Below, one piece after another: positions 43,684 to 51,187 of a DNA stretch of 64,000 nt. The DNA is from Candidatus Geothrix odensensis (GTDB lineage: Bacteria; Acidobacteriota; Holophagae; Holophagales; Holophagaceae). The notes under the pieces are model-generated. The model was not told the origin of the DNA and ran no database searches. It saw nothing but the letters and a program-made list of their open reading frames with translations. Positions within the stretch are counted from its first letter, which is position 1, and every line of letters begins with the position of its first letter. Location: assembly GCA_016714685.1 (NCBI GenBank), contig JADKCH010000012.1, positions 1-64,000 on the forward strand, read 5' to 3'. The position numbers and the translations under genes are program-made.

Positions 43684-44154
43684 ATGAGCGTGAGTCCGAT
43701 CAGCGCCCTCAGCTCCTACGCCTACCAGAGCACCCTCGGCCAGACTGGGAGTTCCAGCCAGGCCATGTCCAAGGGCCTGTCCATGGTCCAGGCGCAAGTG
43801 GCGGAGGCCAGCACCCTCTTCTCGAATGCCGGATCCACCGACCCGCTGGCCGCCTTGGCGGGGAGTTCCAGCCGTGCGGCCCTGGCCTCCCTCACCTACT
43901 CCGCCTCCACATCAACCGGGAACGGTTCCTCCGCTGTGCAGGATCTGTTGTCCTCCCTGAGCGGCAACCAGGAAGCGGGCTCCTCCGCCGTCTCGCCCCT
44001 CCCATGGTCCGTGGCGATGCTGTCGCCCTCTTCCGCGCAGGCCCTGGTGCGCTATGCCTACGACCAGAGCCAGAACCCGAACCACACCGCAGCCCAGGCC
44101 GCGGCGGCCGGCCAGCAGTCGCTGCTGGCCTCAGGCCTGAACCTGCTGGCCTGA
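43684..44154 (+). CDS. Low-complexity Ser/Ala-rich protein, unknown
   Basis: 156 residues from ATG 43684, with GGAAGGAGGG upstream, the best ribosome binding site of the neighbourhood. Sequence starts M-S-V-S-P-I-S-A-L-S-S-Y-A-Y-Q-S-T-L-G-Q-T-G and has amphipathic helical stretches near the two ends. No signal peptide; cysteine-free. I recognise no family; a short N-terminal resemblance to YjfB-type putative motility proteins is too weak to call. Probably functionally paired with the preceding gene. Confidence 0.55.
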   Translation: MSVSPISALSSYAYQSTLGQTGSSSQAMSKGLSMVQAQVAEASTLFSNAGSTDPLAALAGSSSRAALASLTYSASTSTGNGSSAVQDLLSSLSGNQEAGSSAVSPLPWSVAMLSPSSAQALVRYAYDQSQNPNHTAAQAAAAGQQSLLASGLNLLA

Positions 44155-44187
44155 CCTCGGGCCGGGAAAGCGTAGACTGGCGGAACC

Positions 44188-44751
44188 ATGGCCGAACCGC
44201 CCGTCACCCCCTTTGATCGCCACGCCACCGAGACGGCCGTCCGTGCGTTGCTGCATGGACTTGGCCAGGATCCAGGCGCCCCGGAGCTCCGGGACACTCC
44301 TTCCCGCGTGGCGGAATTCTGGGCAGAACGACTGGCGGGTTACGGCGTGGACCTCGCCTCCGAGCTGAAGCCCCTGCCAGGCGACCTGGCCCCCGTGCCC
44401 GTCATCCTCGAGCGCATCCCCTTCGTGAGCACCTGCGAGCACCACCTCGCCCCCTTCGAAGGGCATGCCACCGTCGGCTACCTCCCTGGTGAGGGCGGCA
44501 CCGTGGGCCTCAGCAAGCTCGTACGCGTGGTGCAGGCCTATGCCTGGCGCCTGCAGGTGCAGGAGCGCATGGCGCAGCAGATCGTGGAGGCTCTCCGGGC
44601 CCACCTCCGGCCCGCGGCCTGGGGTGTTCAGCTTGTGGCCGTCCACACCTGCATGGCTCACCGCGGCGTGAAGACCCCCGGCGTACCCGTGCGGACCACC
44701 CTGCTGGGTGGCACCTGGGAGCTGAATCCACCCCCCTCGTTCCGGACCTGA
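44188..44751 (+). CDS. folE: GTP cyclohydrolase I
   Basis: 187 residues. Opens the GTP ring to make 7,8-dihydroneopterin triphosphate for folate. Zinc and catalytic motifs are present: D-T-P-S-R-V-A-E-F-W, F-V-S-T-C-E-H-H-L-A-P-F-E-G, G-L-S-K-L-V-R-V-V-Q-A-Y-A-W-R-L-Q-V-Q-E-R-M and C-M-A-H-R-G-V with the second zinc Cys. The length matches the short bacterial form. The following STAS-like gene starts 10 bases downstream, suggesting cotranscription. No other folate gene is nearby. Confidence 0.95.
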   Translation: MAEPPVTPFDRHATETAVRALLHGLGQDPGAPELRDTPSRVAEFWAERLAGYGVDLASELKPLPGDLAPVPVILERIPFVSTCEHHLAPFEGHATVGYLPGEGGTVGLSKLVRVVQAYAWRLQVQERMAQQIVEALRAHLRPAAWGVQLVAVHTCMAHRGVKTPGVPVRTTLLGGTWELNPPPSFRT

Positions 44752-44761
44752 GCGGCTGCCC

Positions 44762-45145
44762 ATGTTCACCGTCGCCTCAGACCCGGACCGCAACCGGCTC
44801 TACATCACCCTCTCCGGCCACCTGGATGGCCCGGAGCGGCAGGCGGCCATCAAGGCGCTGATCGCAGAAACCGCCAAGCTGACGGAAGGATTCGGCGTGG
44901 TGACCGACATCTCGGCCCTGCACGCCTCCAACGAGGAGGGCTTCAAGGACCTCCTGCGCGTCAAGGCCGCCCTGAAGCTCAAGGGGGCCGGGCCCATCGT
45001 CAGGGTGGTGAGGATTCCCCTCAGCCGCATCCAGTTCGAGCGGGTCACGCAGGCCGGCGGCTACTACGCCGAGCAGGTGGACAGCCTCGAGGAGGCGCAG
45101 CGGCTCCTGGATGAACTGCAGGTCAGGACGGGAACAGGGATCTAG
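44762..45145 (+). CDS. STAS-like small protein, unknown
   Basis: 127 residues, soluble, no signal. The pattern beta-beta-alpha-beta (L-Y-I-T-L-S-G-H-L-D, then A-I-K-A-L-I-A-E-T-A-K-L, then F-G-V-V-T-D-I-S-A-L) resembles the SpoIIAA-like/STAS fold often annotated only as a domain of unknown function. It follows folE by 10 bases. No catalytic motif is evident and I cannot assign a function. Confidence 0.55.
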   Translation: MFTVASDPDRNRLYITLSGHLDGPERQAAIKALIAETAKLTEGFGVVTDISALHASNEEGFKDLLRVKAALKLKGAGPIVRVVRIPLSRIQFERVTQAGGYYAEQVDSLEEAQRLLDELQVRTGTGI

Positions 45146-45242
45146 CCCGGCCCGAGGAACGGGGGGGATTCTGCCAGGCCTTCCGCCGCGAGGATCGGGG
45201 CTGGCACGGGTTGATTTGCCCGCTCGCCGGTAGACTACCGGC

Positions 45243-45560
45243 ATGGCCCTGCCCACCCCTGAACTGAAGCTCGGCTACGAGCTGTTCTCCAAGCTGCTGA
45301 ACTGGGCGGCGGGCAAGCGCCAGTCGAAGCGGCTGGAGGCCCTGAAATCGGCGGCCTTCCAGGAGCTGCTGAAGGGTGACGCGGCGGATCTGGACTTGGT
45401 GGCCTCGGTGCTGAAGGAGATCCACAAGGCGGCGGACACCTCCGCCCAGGCCATCCGCCTGGAGAGCCTCTACGACAGCGCGACCCAGCCCCGCACCAAG
45501 GCACGCAAGCCCGAACGCCGACGCGCAACCCCGAAGAAACCCTCCCCCAAGAAGCCCTGA
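45243..45560 (+). CDS. Small basic protein, unknown
   Basis: 105 residues. The first ~75 form helices (L-K-L-G-Y-E-L-F-S-K-L-L-N-W-A-A-G-K, L-D-L-V-A-S-V-L-K-E-I-H-K-A-A) and the last ~30 are Lys/Arg/Pro-rich, ending P-S-P-K-K-P, like a nucleic-acid or membrane-surface binding tail. No recognised family. Followed 13 bases later by a small membrane protein gene. Confidence 0.55.
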   Translation: MALPTPELKLGYELFSKLLNWAAGKRQSKRLEALKSAAFQELLKGDAADLDLVASVLKEIHKAADTSAQAIRLESLYDSATQPRTKARKPERRRATPKKPSPKKP

Positions 45561-45573
45561 CCCGGGAGCTCCC

Positions 45574-45789
45574 ATGTCCCTCAAGCCATTGGCCGGCCTG
45601 ATCCTCATCGCCCTCGGAGCGGCCTCCCTGGCCTGGCCGGAGTTCCGCTACACCAAGGACAGCCACGACGCCAAGCTGGGCCCCCTGGAGTTCACCCTGA
45701 AGCAGAAGGAGACCGTCCGGGTGCCCGCCTGGGTGGGCCTGGCGGCCATCGCGGGGGGCACCCTGCTGATCTGGCGACGGAAGGGCTGA
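45574..45789 (+). CDS. Small two-helix membrane protein, unknown
   Basis: 71 residues with an N-terminal helix (L-A-G-L-I-L-I-A-L-G-A-A-S-L-A-W) and a C-terminal helix (V-G-L-A-A-I-A-G-G-T-L-L-I-W) ending R-R-K-G. The middle segment G-P-L-E-F-T-L-K-Q-K-E-T-V-R-V-P-A-W looks beta-rich and lies between the helices, probably in the periplasm. This plan is common among short unnamed inner-membrane proteins. GGGAGC precedes the ATG. Confidence 0.6.
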   Translation: MSLKPLAGLILIALGAASLAWPEFRYTKDSHDAKLGPLEFTLKQKETVRVPAWVGLAAIAGGTLLIWRRKG

Positions 45790-45826
45790 CCGCCATGCGC
45801 AGCCCAGCCCATCCCGTGGCCACCCC

Positions 45827-46309
45827 GTGACGGCCGGAAGCGAGTCGGCCCCCTCCCGAATCTTCGTGGATGCGGATGCCTGTCCCGTGAAAGACGAGAT
45901 CTTCCGGGTGGCCCAGCGCTGCGGCCTGAAGGTGCTGGTCGTGTCCAACTCGCCATTGCGCCTGCCCCGCAGCCCACTCATCGAGGCGGTGGTGGTGGCC
46001 CGAGGCCAGTTCGATGGGGCCGATGACTGGATCGTCGAGCAGATCACGGACCGGGACATCGCGGTGACGGCGGACATCCCCCTGGCGGCCCGTTGCCTCG
46101 AGAAGGGCGCCCGTGCGCTGGATGCGAAGGGCAAGGTGTACTCGCCCGACTCCATCGGGGATGCCTTGGCCAGCCGCGAGCTGATGGCGCACCTGCGGGC
46201 CATGGGCGAGATGGGCGGCGGCCCCCCGCCCTTCACGGCGCGGGACCGCTCGACCTTCCTGCAACGGCTGGATGACCTGATCCAGGCGCTGAGGCGGTCG
46301 AGGCGGTAG
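45827..46309 (+). CDS. YaiI/YqxD family protein (UPF0178, PIN-like)
   Basis: 160 residues from GTG 45827. Family motifs are clear: I-F-V-D-A-D-A-C-P-V-K at the start, V-V-S-N-S, D-D-W-I-V-E-Q-I-T-x-x-D-I-A-V-T-A-D-I-P-L-A, and D-A-K-G-K-V-Y-S-P-D-S-I-G. Acidic residues arranged as in PIN-like nucleases suggest metal-dependent RNA or DNA cleavage, but no member is well characterised. It overlaps no neighbour; a 57-residue gene follows after 51 bases. Confidence 0.85.
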   Translation: MTAGSESAPSRIFVDADACPVKDEIFRVAQRCGLKVLVVSNSPLRLPRSPLIEAVVVARGQFDGADDWIVEQITDRDIAVTADIPLAARCLEKGARALDAKGKVYSPDSIGDALASRELMAHLRAMGEMGGGPPPFTARDRSTFLQRLDDLIQALRRSRR

Positions 46310-46360
46310 ACTGCAGCACGGGCTGAGTCGGCTTCACCCCTTTTTGCGATCGGATCCACC

Positions 46361-46534
46361 ATGGCCAGAAAGCCCAACTACAACTTCGAGAAGCGGCAGA
46401 AGGACCTGGCCCGCCAGAAGAAGAAGGAAGAGAAGCTGCAGAAGAAGGCGCTCAAGAAGGACGCCCAGGGCAACGACATCCCGGAATCGGAAGAGGTCGA
46501 GGGAACCACCGACGGGGACCAGGAGTCCGAGTAG
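46361..46534 (+). CDS. 57-residue charged protein (MARKPNYNFEKRQKDLARQ family), unknown
   Basis: Starts M-A-R-K-P-N-Y-N-F-E-K-R-Q-K-D-L-A-R, then K-K-K-E-E-K-L-Q-K-K, and ends with an acidic tail (E-S-E-E-V-E-G-T-T-D-G-D-Q-E-S-E). A strongly basic helix followed by an acidic, disordered end. The opening is one I recognise as recurrent in many proteobacterial and acidobacterial genomes among small unnamed proteins. A role in RNA or ribosome binding is only a guess. The gene is short, but codon bias and conserved start support it. Confidence 0.65.
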   Translation: MARKPNYNFEKRQKDLARQKKKEEKLQKKALKKDAQGNDIPESEEVEGTTDGDQESE

Positions 46535-46594
46535 GCCCCATCGCGATGCCCTGACTTCAGCTCCGTGATAGCAGTGGGTTTTGCAGGGAGGCCC

Positions 46595-47452
46595 ATGGTT
46601 CGGATGGCGCTGGCAACCACCCTGTGGATCGCGCCCCTGCTGGCGGCACCGCCGGTGCGTCCCATGCCGTCCCCCCTGGCAGCTCTGGAGGCGCGCATCG
46701 GGGGCCGCCTAGGCGTGGCCGCGCTCGACACCGGCACGGGCCACAGGCTCGACTACCAAGGGGAGGAGCGTTTCCCCCTCTGCAGCACCTTCAAGGTGCT
46801 CTTGGCAGGAGCGGTCCTGGCACGGGTCGACCAGGATCTGGAGCGACTGGACCACACCCTGCCCTACGGTCCTGCAGACCTCCTGGAGCACGCCCCCGTC
46901 ACGCGGGTGCATGTGGCCGAGGGCCGCCTGTCCGTGGAGGCACTCTGCGCCGCCACCATGGTGACCAGCGACAACACCGCCGCCAACCTGCTGCTCCGCA
47001 CCCTCGGAGGACCGGGCGGCATCACGTCTTTCGCCCGCACCTTGGGAGACGGCGAGACCCGGCTAGACCGGATGGAACCGGATCTGAACGAGGCCCGGCC
47101 GGGCGACCCGCGGGACACCACCACGCCGCGAGCCATGGTCGGGGCCCTGCGGGCCCTGCTGCTGGGATCAGTCCTGAAACCGGCTTCCAGACAGCGACTG
47201 GAGGGCTGGATGGTGGCCGCCACCACCGGCCGGAACAAGCTCCGGGCCGGGCTTCCGGCCGGCTGGATCGCGGGGGACAAGACCGGTGCGGGCGAGCACG
47301 GCACCATGAACGACGTGGCGCTGATCCGCCCTCCGGGCCGGGCGCCCATCCTGGTGGCCGCCTACACCACCGGGTCTTCCGCCTCCTGGGAGGATCGCGA
47401 GGCGATGCTGGCCGAGGTGGGCCGGATCGTCGTGCGGACCCTCGGCAACTGA
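46595..47452 (+). CDS. Class A beta-lactamase
   Basis: 285 residues from ATG 46595, with GGGAGG upstream. Signal peptide M-V-R-M-A-L-A-T-T-L-W-I-A-P-L-L-A-A. All class A active-site elements are intact: S-T-F-K with nucleophile Ser64 (Ambler 70) and Lys67 (73), S-D-N at 125-127 (130-132), E-P-D-L-N-E with Glu161 (166, omega loop) and D-K-T-G-A-G (234-236). L-C-S-T-F-K with Cys before the nucleophile Ser occurs in several carbapenemase-like and environmental enzymes (Cys69), but no second Cys at position 238 is evident to me. Substrate spectrum cannot be told. No regulator (LysR or BlaI) is adjacent. Confidence 0.9.
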   Translation: MVRMALATTLWIAPLLAAPPVRPMPSPLAALEARIGGRLGVAALDTGTGHRLDYQGEERFPLCSTFKVLLAGAVLARVDQDLERLDHTLPYGPADLLEHAPVTRVHVAEGRLSVEALCAATMVTSDNTAANLLLRTLGGPGGITSFARTLGDGETRLDRMEPDLNEARPGDPRDTTTPRAMVGALRALLLGSVLKPASRQRLEGWMVAATTGRNKLRAGLPAGWIAGDKTGAGEHGTMNDVALIRPPGRAPILVAAYTTGSSASWEDREAMLAEVGRIVVRTLGN

Positions 47453-47514
47453 ATGCCACGGAAAGGCCCCCGCCAGGCCGCGAAAGGGGCATGATGGCAG
47501 ACCACGGAGGCCCC

Positions 47515-47992
47515 ATGGAACCCACCCCGGAGACCATGCTTGAAGCCCTGCTGGCGAGCCCCATCGCCGCCCTGGGCACCCTTCACGAGGGCGCGCCCTT
47601 CGTCTCCATGGTGCCGGCGGTAGCCCGCGCCGGACGGCTCAGGTTTCCTTATCCATGTGAGCCGCCTTGCCCAGCACACTCGCGACCTGGTGGCCGACGC
47701 CCGCATGAGCCTGCTGTTCACCGCCCGGCTCACCGAGGACCAGGATCCCCTGGCCCTCCCCCGGGTGACCCTCCAGGGCGCGGCCGAGGCGATCGCGGCG
47801 GATTCGGGGGAGTACGAACAGGCGGCCGAGGCCTATCTGGCCCGGTTCCCGCAGGCGGAGATGACCCTCGGCCTGGGGGACTTCTCCTTTTTCCGCCTCC
47901 GGCCAGCCACCGGGCGCCTCGTCCTGGGCTTCGGCCGAGCCCTCAGCCTCGATGCCGCCCAGATCCAGGCCGCCCTGTCCCCGGAACGATGA
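47515..47992 (+). CDS. Pyridoxamine 5'-phosphate oxidase-like (HugZ-type split barrel), frameshifted
   Basis: N-terminal M-L-E-A-L-L-A-S-P-I-A-A-L-G-T-L-H-E-G-A-P-F-V-S-M-V-P matches the FMN/heme-binding split-barrel family (PPOX/HugZ); the second half is L-I-H-V-S-R-L-A-Q-H-T-R-D-L. The T3 run at 47644-47646 has one T too many: removing it joins R-L-R-F to L-I-H-V-S. Corrected length ~158 residues. The start is ATG 47515, after GGAGG; an ATG at 47491 has a poorer site. Could degrade heme or act as a flavin reductase. Confidence 0.7.
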
Positions 47993-48154
47993 CGGGCTCT
48001 CGATATATCGCGTAATCAGCTCTCGACCGGTCGTGGATTCCCCCCGAGGCGGTCGCTTGAGGATTCCAGTATTTATTCAATGATTTGACTTATTGCTTTG
48101 GCATGGGGATGGCTCTACCTTGGGTGCCGCCGTACGCGGCCCACAGGAGACCCC

Positions 48155-48619
48155 ATGTCCTTCACCGAGTCCAAGACCCACCAGAACCTCAAGGCCGCCT
48201 TTGCCGGCGAGAGCCAGGCGAACCGCCGCTACACCTGGATGGCCCAGGTCGCGGAGAAGGAGGGCCTCCCCGAGGTGGCCAGCCTGTTCAAGCACAGCGC
48301 CGACGGCGAGACCGGCCACGCCCTCAAGCACCTGATGTACCTCGCCGCCAAGGCCGGTGACCCCGCCACGGGCCTGCCCCTGGGCGACTCCCTCACCAAC
48401 CTGAAGTCCGCCGTGGCCGGCGAGACCTACGAGTACACGGACATGTATCCCGAGTTCGCCCGGGTGGCCCGGGAGGAAGGCCACGCCGAGATCGCCGCCT
48501 GGTTCGAGACCCTGGCCAAGGTGGAGCGCTTCCACGCCGGCCGCTTCCAGGACGCGTTGACCCGCCTCCAGGCCGGCGGCATCGCCAAGCCCGACGCCGA
48601 CATCGCCAAGCACATCTGA
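48155..48619 (+). CDS. Rubrerythrin-family diiron protein (no rubredoxin domain)
   Basis: 154 residues from ATG 48155, after CAGGAG. Two diiron half-sites are visible: E-S-Q-A-N-R-R-Y (first Glu) with E-T-G-H, and E-T-Y-E-Y-T-D-M-Y with E-R-F-H. The C-terminal rubredoxin domain (two CxxC) of classical rubrerythrin is absent, so an external electron donor is needed. Acts as a peroxide reductase in anaerobes. It opens an oxidative-stress block: DUF3501, Dps and SOD follow on the same strand. The 160-base gap upstream is AT-rich and includes TTGACT, a possible -35. Confidence 0.9.
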   Translation: MSFTESKTHQNLKAAFAGESQANRRYTWMAQVAEKEGLPEVASLFKHSADGETGHALKHLMYLAAKAGDPATGLPLGDSLTNLKSAVAGETYEYTDMYPEFARVAREEGHAEIAAWFETLAKVERFHAGRFQDALTRLQAGGIAKPDADIAKHI

Positions 48620-48626
48620 GGTGACC

Positions 48627-49175
48627 ATGAACCTGGCCTTCGACCCCGCCACCGAGCTGGCCCGCTACGAGACACGTCTGGCTTTCCTCACCCGCCAGGC
48701 CGCCCTGCGGCTGGAGCTGGCGGAGGGCATCACCTTCCAGCCCGAGACCGCCGAGAGCGTCGAGGACCAGGTGGTGGAGACCCTCTGGGCCGAAGGCATG
48801 ACCTTGGAGACCGCCCCAGCCGAGGACGTGACCGAAGCTCGCGCCTCCTTTGCCGTCCTGGCCCCGCGCCGCGAACAGGGCGGCCAGAGCCTCGTCGCCA
48901 CCTTGTTCCTGGGCTTCCCGGATGCAGTCCGCGATGCGAAGCTGGCGGCCCTGCAGCGGTTCCCTGATCAGCTCCGGCTGGAGCTGAGCGACGGCTCCCT
49001 CGCCGCACCCGCCGTGGACCGCGGTGCGGCCGGTCCCGAAGAGCGCCTGCCTGCCGTGCTGGCCCTGCGCTTCTTCATTCCGGACGGCTGCCGCATCGTC
49101 GCCCTCGTCTCCTACCACCCGGTCGTCCCCGGTCGTTGGTCTGCCCCGCCGACCTGGGATGCCTGGCCTTCCTGA
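48627..49175 (+). CDS. DUF3501 family protein
   Basis: 182 residues, ATG 48627 after GAGGTGACC and eight bases past the rubrerythrin stop. Motifs N-L-A-F-D-P-A-T-E-L-A-R-Y-E, then R-L-E-L-A-E-G-I-T-F-Q-P-E-T-A-E-S-V-E-D-Q-V-V-E-T-L-W, and R-F-P-D-Q-L-R-L-E-L fit DUF3501, a family usually encoded beside rubrerythrin and an Fe-S oxidoreductase. The oxidoreductase is absent here. No cysteine-rich or catalytic motif; function unknown, probably linked to peroxide reduction. Confidence 0.82.
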   Translation: MNLAFDPATELARYETRLAFLTRQAALRLELAEGITFQPETAESVEDQVVETLWAEGMTLETAPAEDVTEARASFAVLAPRREQGGQSLVATLFLGFPDAVRDAKLAALQRFPDQLRLELSDGSLAAPAVDRGAAGPEERLPAVLALRFFIPDGCRIVALVSYHPVVPGRWSAPPTWDAWPS

Positions 49176-49184
49176 GGAGCCTCC

Positions 49185-49655
49185 ATGAGCATCAACATCG
49201 GCATTCCCACCGAGGACCGCAAAGCCATCGCCGACGGCCTCTCCCGGCTGCTGGCTGACAGCTACACGCTCTACCTCAAGACCCACAACTTCCACTGGAA
49301 CGTGAAGGGCCCCATGTTCCAGACCCTGCACCTGCTCTTCGAGACCCAGTACACCGAGCTGGCCCTGGCCGTGGACCTGGTGGCTGAGCGCATCCGCGCC
49401 CTGGACCACCCGGCCCCCGGCACCTATGCGGAGTTCGCGAGGCTCTCCAGCATCCCCGAGCCCACGGGCGTGCCCAAGGCCACGGCCATGATCAAGGAAC
49501 TGGTCGAGGGGCAGGAGGCCGTGGTCCGCACCGCCCGCTCCATCTTCCCCATCGTGGACAAGGTGGGCGACGAGCCCACGGCCGACCTGCTGACCCAGCG
49601 CATGCAGATCCATGAGAAGAACGCCTGGATGCTTCGCAGCCTGCTGGAAGACTGA
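49185..49655 (+). CDS. dps: Dps-family DNA-binding ferritin-like protein
   Basis: 156 residues. The ferroxidase-site region T-H-N-F-H-W-N-V-K-G-P-M-F-Q-T-L-H-L-L-F-E-T-Q-Y-T-E-L is complete (His, His, Asp/Glu ligands across the dimer), followed by R-I-R-A-L-D-H-P-A-P-G-T-Y-A-E and E-K-N-A-W-M-L-R-S. No lysine-rich N-terminal tail, so DNA binding may be weak. Twelvemer that stores iron and removes peroxide. GAGGAGCC precedes the ATG, 10 bases after DUF3501. Confidence 0.93.
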   Translation: MSINIGIPTEDRKAIADGLSRLLADSYTLYLKTHNFHWNVKGPMFQTLHLLFETQYTELALAVDLVAERIRALDHPAPGTYAEFARLSSIPEPTGVPKATAMIKELVEGQEAVVRTARSIFPIVDKVGDEPTADLLTQRMQIHEKNAWMLRSLLED

Positions 49656-49755
49656 GCCATTCATCCTCGGACCGCCGAGCTCAGCCTGTTTTTTCAGATT
49701 TCCGACTTTTTTGGTAAACTACCTGTTCGCGCCCCGCGCACCTGAGGAGATGACC

Positions 49756-50334
49756 ATGGCCTACACCGCCAAGTCCTACGATCACTTGAAGGGCGGCGCC
49801 CTGAAGGGGCTCAGCGACGCCCAGCTCGACCAGCACTTCACGCTGTACAAGGGCTACGTCACCAAGCTGAACGAGATCGAGGAGAAGTTGGCGACGGCCG
49901 ACAACACCAAGCCCAACTACTCCTTCAACGACTTCAGCGAGCTGAAGCGCCGCGAGGCCGTGGCCTTCAACGGCTCCTTCCTGCACGAGCTCTACTTCGA
50001 GAACCTGGGCGCCGACAGCGACGTCAGCGCTGGCCTGAAGGCCGCCCTGGATGCCGCCGGCGGCCAGGACAAGGTCATCGCCGACCTGAAGGCCACGGCC
50101 ATGGGCGGCCCCGGCTGGGCCCTGCTCACCCGCAACCGCCGCGACGGCAAGCTGCACACCTACTTCGTCGCCGAGCACCACCTGGGCCTGCCCATCGAGC
50201 AGGACCTGCTCGTGGTGCTGGATAGCTGGGAGCACGCGTTCATGGTCGACTATGGAATTGCCCGCGCCAAGTACCTCGAGACGTTCGTCGAGAACATCAA
50301 GTGGAGCGAGGTCTCCAAGCGTTTCGGCAAGTAG
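49756..50334 (+). CDS. Superoxide dismutase (Fe/Mn family)
   Basis: 192 residues from ATG 49756, after GAGGAG. Metal ligands are visible: His in D-Q-H-F-T-L-Y-K-G-Y, His in F-N-G-S-F-L-H-E-L-Y-F-E-N-L, and D-S-W-E-H-A-F-M-V-D-Y-G (Asp and His). The usual G-H-x-x-H-x-x-x-F-W pattern is replaced by a shorter, distinct version (L-H-E-L-Y-F-E-N-L), as in the acidobacterial/deltaproteobacterial subgroup. Metal preference (Fe or Mn) is not decidable. A hairpin terminator follows within 45 bases; an AT-rich promoter-like stretch (49688-49725) precedes it. Confidence 0.9.
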   Translation: MAYTAKSYDHLKGGALKGLSDAQLDQHFTLYKGYVTKLNEIEEKLATADNTKPNYSFNDFSELKRREAVAFNGSFLHELYFENLGADSDVSAGLKAALDAAGGQDKVIADLKATAMGGPGWALLTRNRRDGKLHTYFVAEHHLGLPIEQDLLVVLDSWEHAFMVDYGIARAKYLETFVENIKWSEVSKRFGK

Positions 50335-50378
50335 GAGGGCGCGGGCGGCATCACGCCGTTCTATTCGTGCTCGTGGTT

Positions 50379-50406
50379 GGGCCCCCAAACGGGGGCCCGC
50401 CTTTTT
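50379..50406 (+). terminator. Rho-independent terminator after superoxide dismutase
   Basis: Perfect eight-base arms GGGCCCCC (50379-50386) and GGGGGCCC (50391-50398), loop AAAC, followed by GCCTTTTTC. Closes the oxidative-stress block on the plus strand. Confidence 0.92.
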
Positions 50407-50442
50407 CTCCTGATGGCGCACATGAAGTTGGCGTGACGCCAG

Positions 50443-51186
50443 ATGCCCCGCGATCCTACCCTGGAGCCACGCATCGAGGAGGCCAAGGTGGCGAAGGCAG
50501 CACCCTCCGGGCAAGAGAACCCCCTGGGGCCGGAGCTCTTCCGGTTCCTGAAGGACCTGAAGGCGAACAACGAGCGGGCCTGGTTCCAGGAGCACAAGGC
50601 CCGCTACGAAGCCGAGGCCCGCGACCCCGTCCTGCGGCTCATCGCCGGGTTCGGCGGTCCCCTGGCCACGGTCAGCCGGCACTTCGAAGCCGACCCACGC
50701 CCCGTGGGCGGCTCCCTCTTCCGCATCTACCGCGATACGCGGTTCAGCAAGGACAAGACGCCCTACAAGACCCACCTCGGCATCAACTTCCGGCACCGCT
50801 CCGAGGCGGCCGGGGGCGTCCACGGGCCCGGGTTCTACCTCCACCTAGACCCCGGCGGCTGCTTCGCCGGCGGCGGCCTCTGGCACCCGGAGTCCGAGGC
50901 GCTCTGCAAGGTCCGCCAGGGCATCGTCGCCCGGTCCGCAGCCTGGAAGAAGCTCCGCTCCTCGGGAATCGAGATCGAGGGCGAGGCCCTCAAGCGGGTG
51001 CCCCAGGGCTTCGACCCGGACCACCCCTGCGCCGAGGACCTCAAGTTCAAGGACTTCTACGCGGCCACGGCCTTCACCGACGCCCAGGTGCTCGCCCCGA
51101 ACTTCCCCGAGCACCTCGCCCAGGCCTGCCGGGACGCTGCCCCGCTGGTGGCCTTCCTCTGCAAGGCCCTCGACCTGCCCTTTTAG
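50443..51186 (+). CDS. DUF2461 family protein
   Basis: 247 residues as read from ATG 50443; an internal start near 50485 would remove a tail absent in relatives. F-R-F-L-K-D-L-K-A-N-N-E-R-A-W-F-Q-E-H-K-A-R-Y-E and F-R-I-Y-R-D-T-R-F-S-K-D-K-T-P-Y-K-T-H-L-G-I are the family signatures; Y-L-H-L-D-P-G-G-C-F-A-G-G-G follows. The family is widespread, cytosolic and uncharacterised. It converges with tyrA, leaving a single base between the stops. Confidence 0.85.
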   Translation: MPRDPTLEPRIEEAKVAKAAPSGQENPLGPELFRFLKDLKANNERAWFQEHKARYEAEARDPVLRLIAGFGGPLATVSRHFEADPRPVGGSLFRIYRDTRFSKDKTPYKTHLGINFRHRSEAAGGVHGPGFYLHLDPGGCFAGGGLWHPESEALCKVRQGIVARSAAWKKLRSSGIEIEGEALKRVPQGFDPDHPCAEDLKFKDFYAATAFTDAQVLAPNFPEHLAQACRDAAPLVAFLCKALDLPF

Positions 51187-51187
51187 T

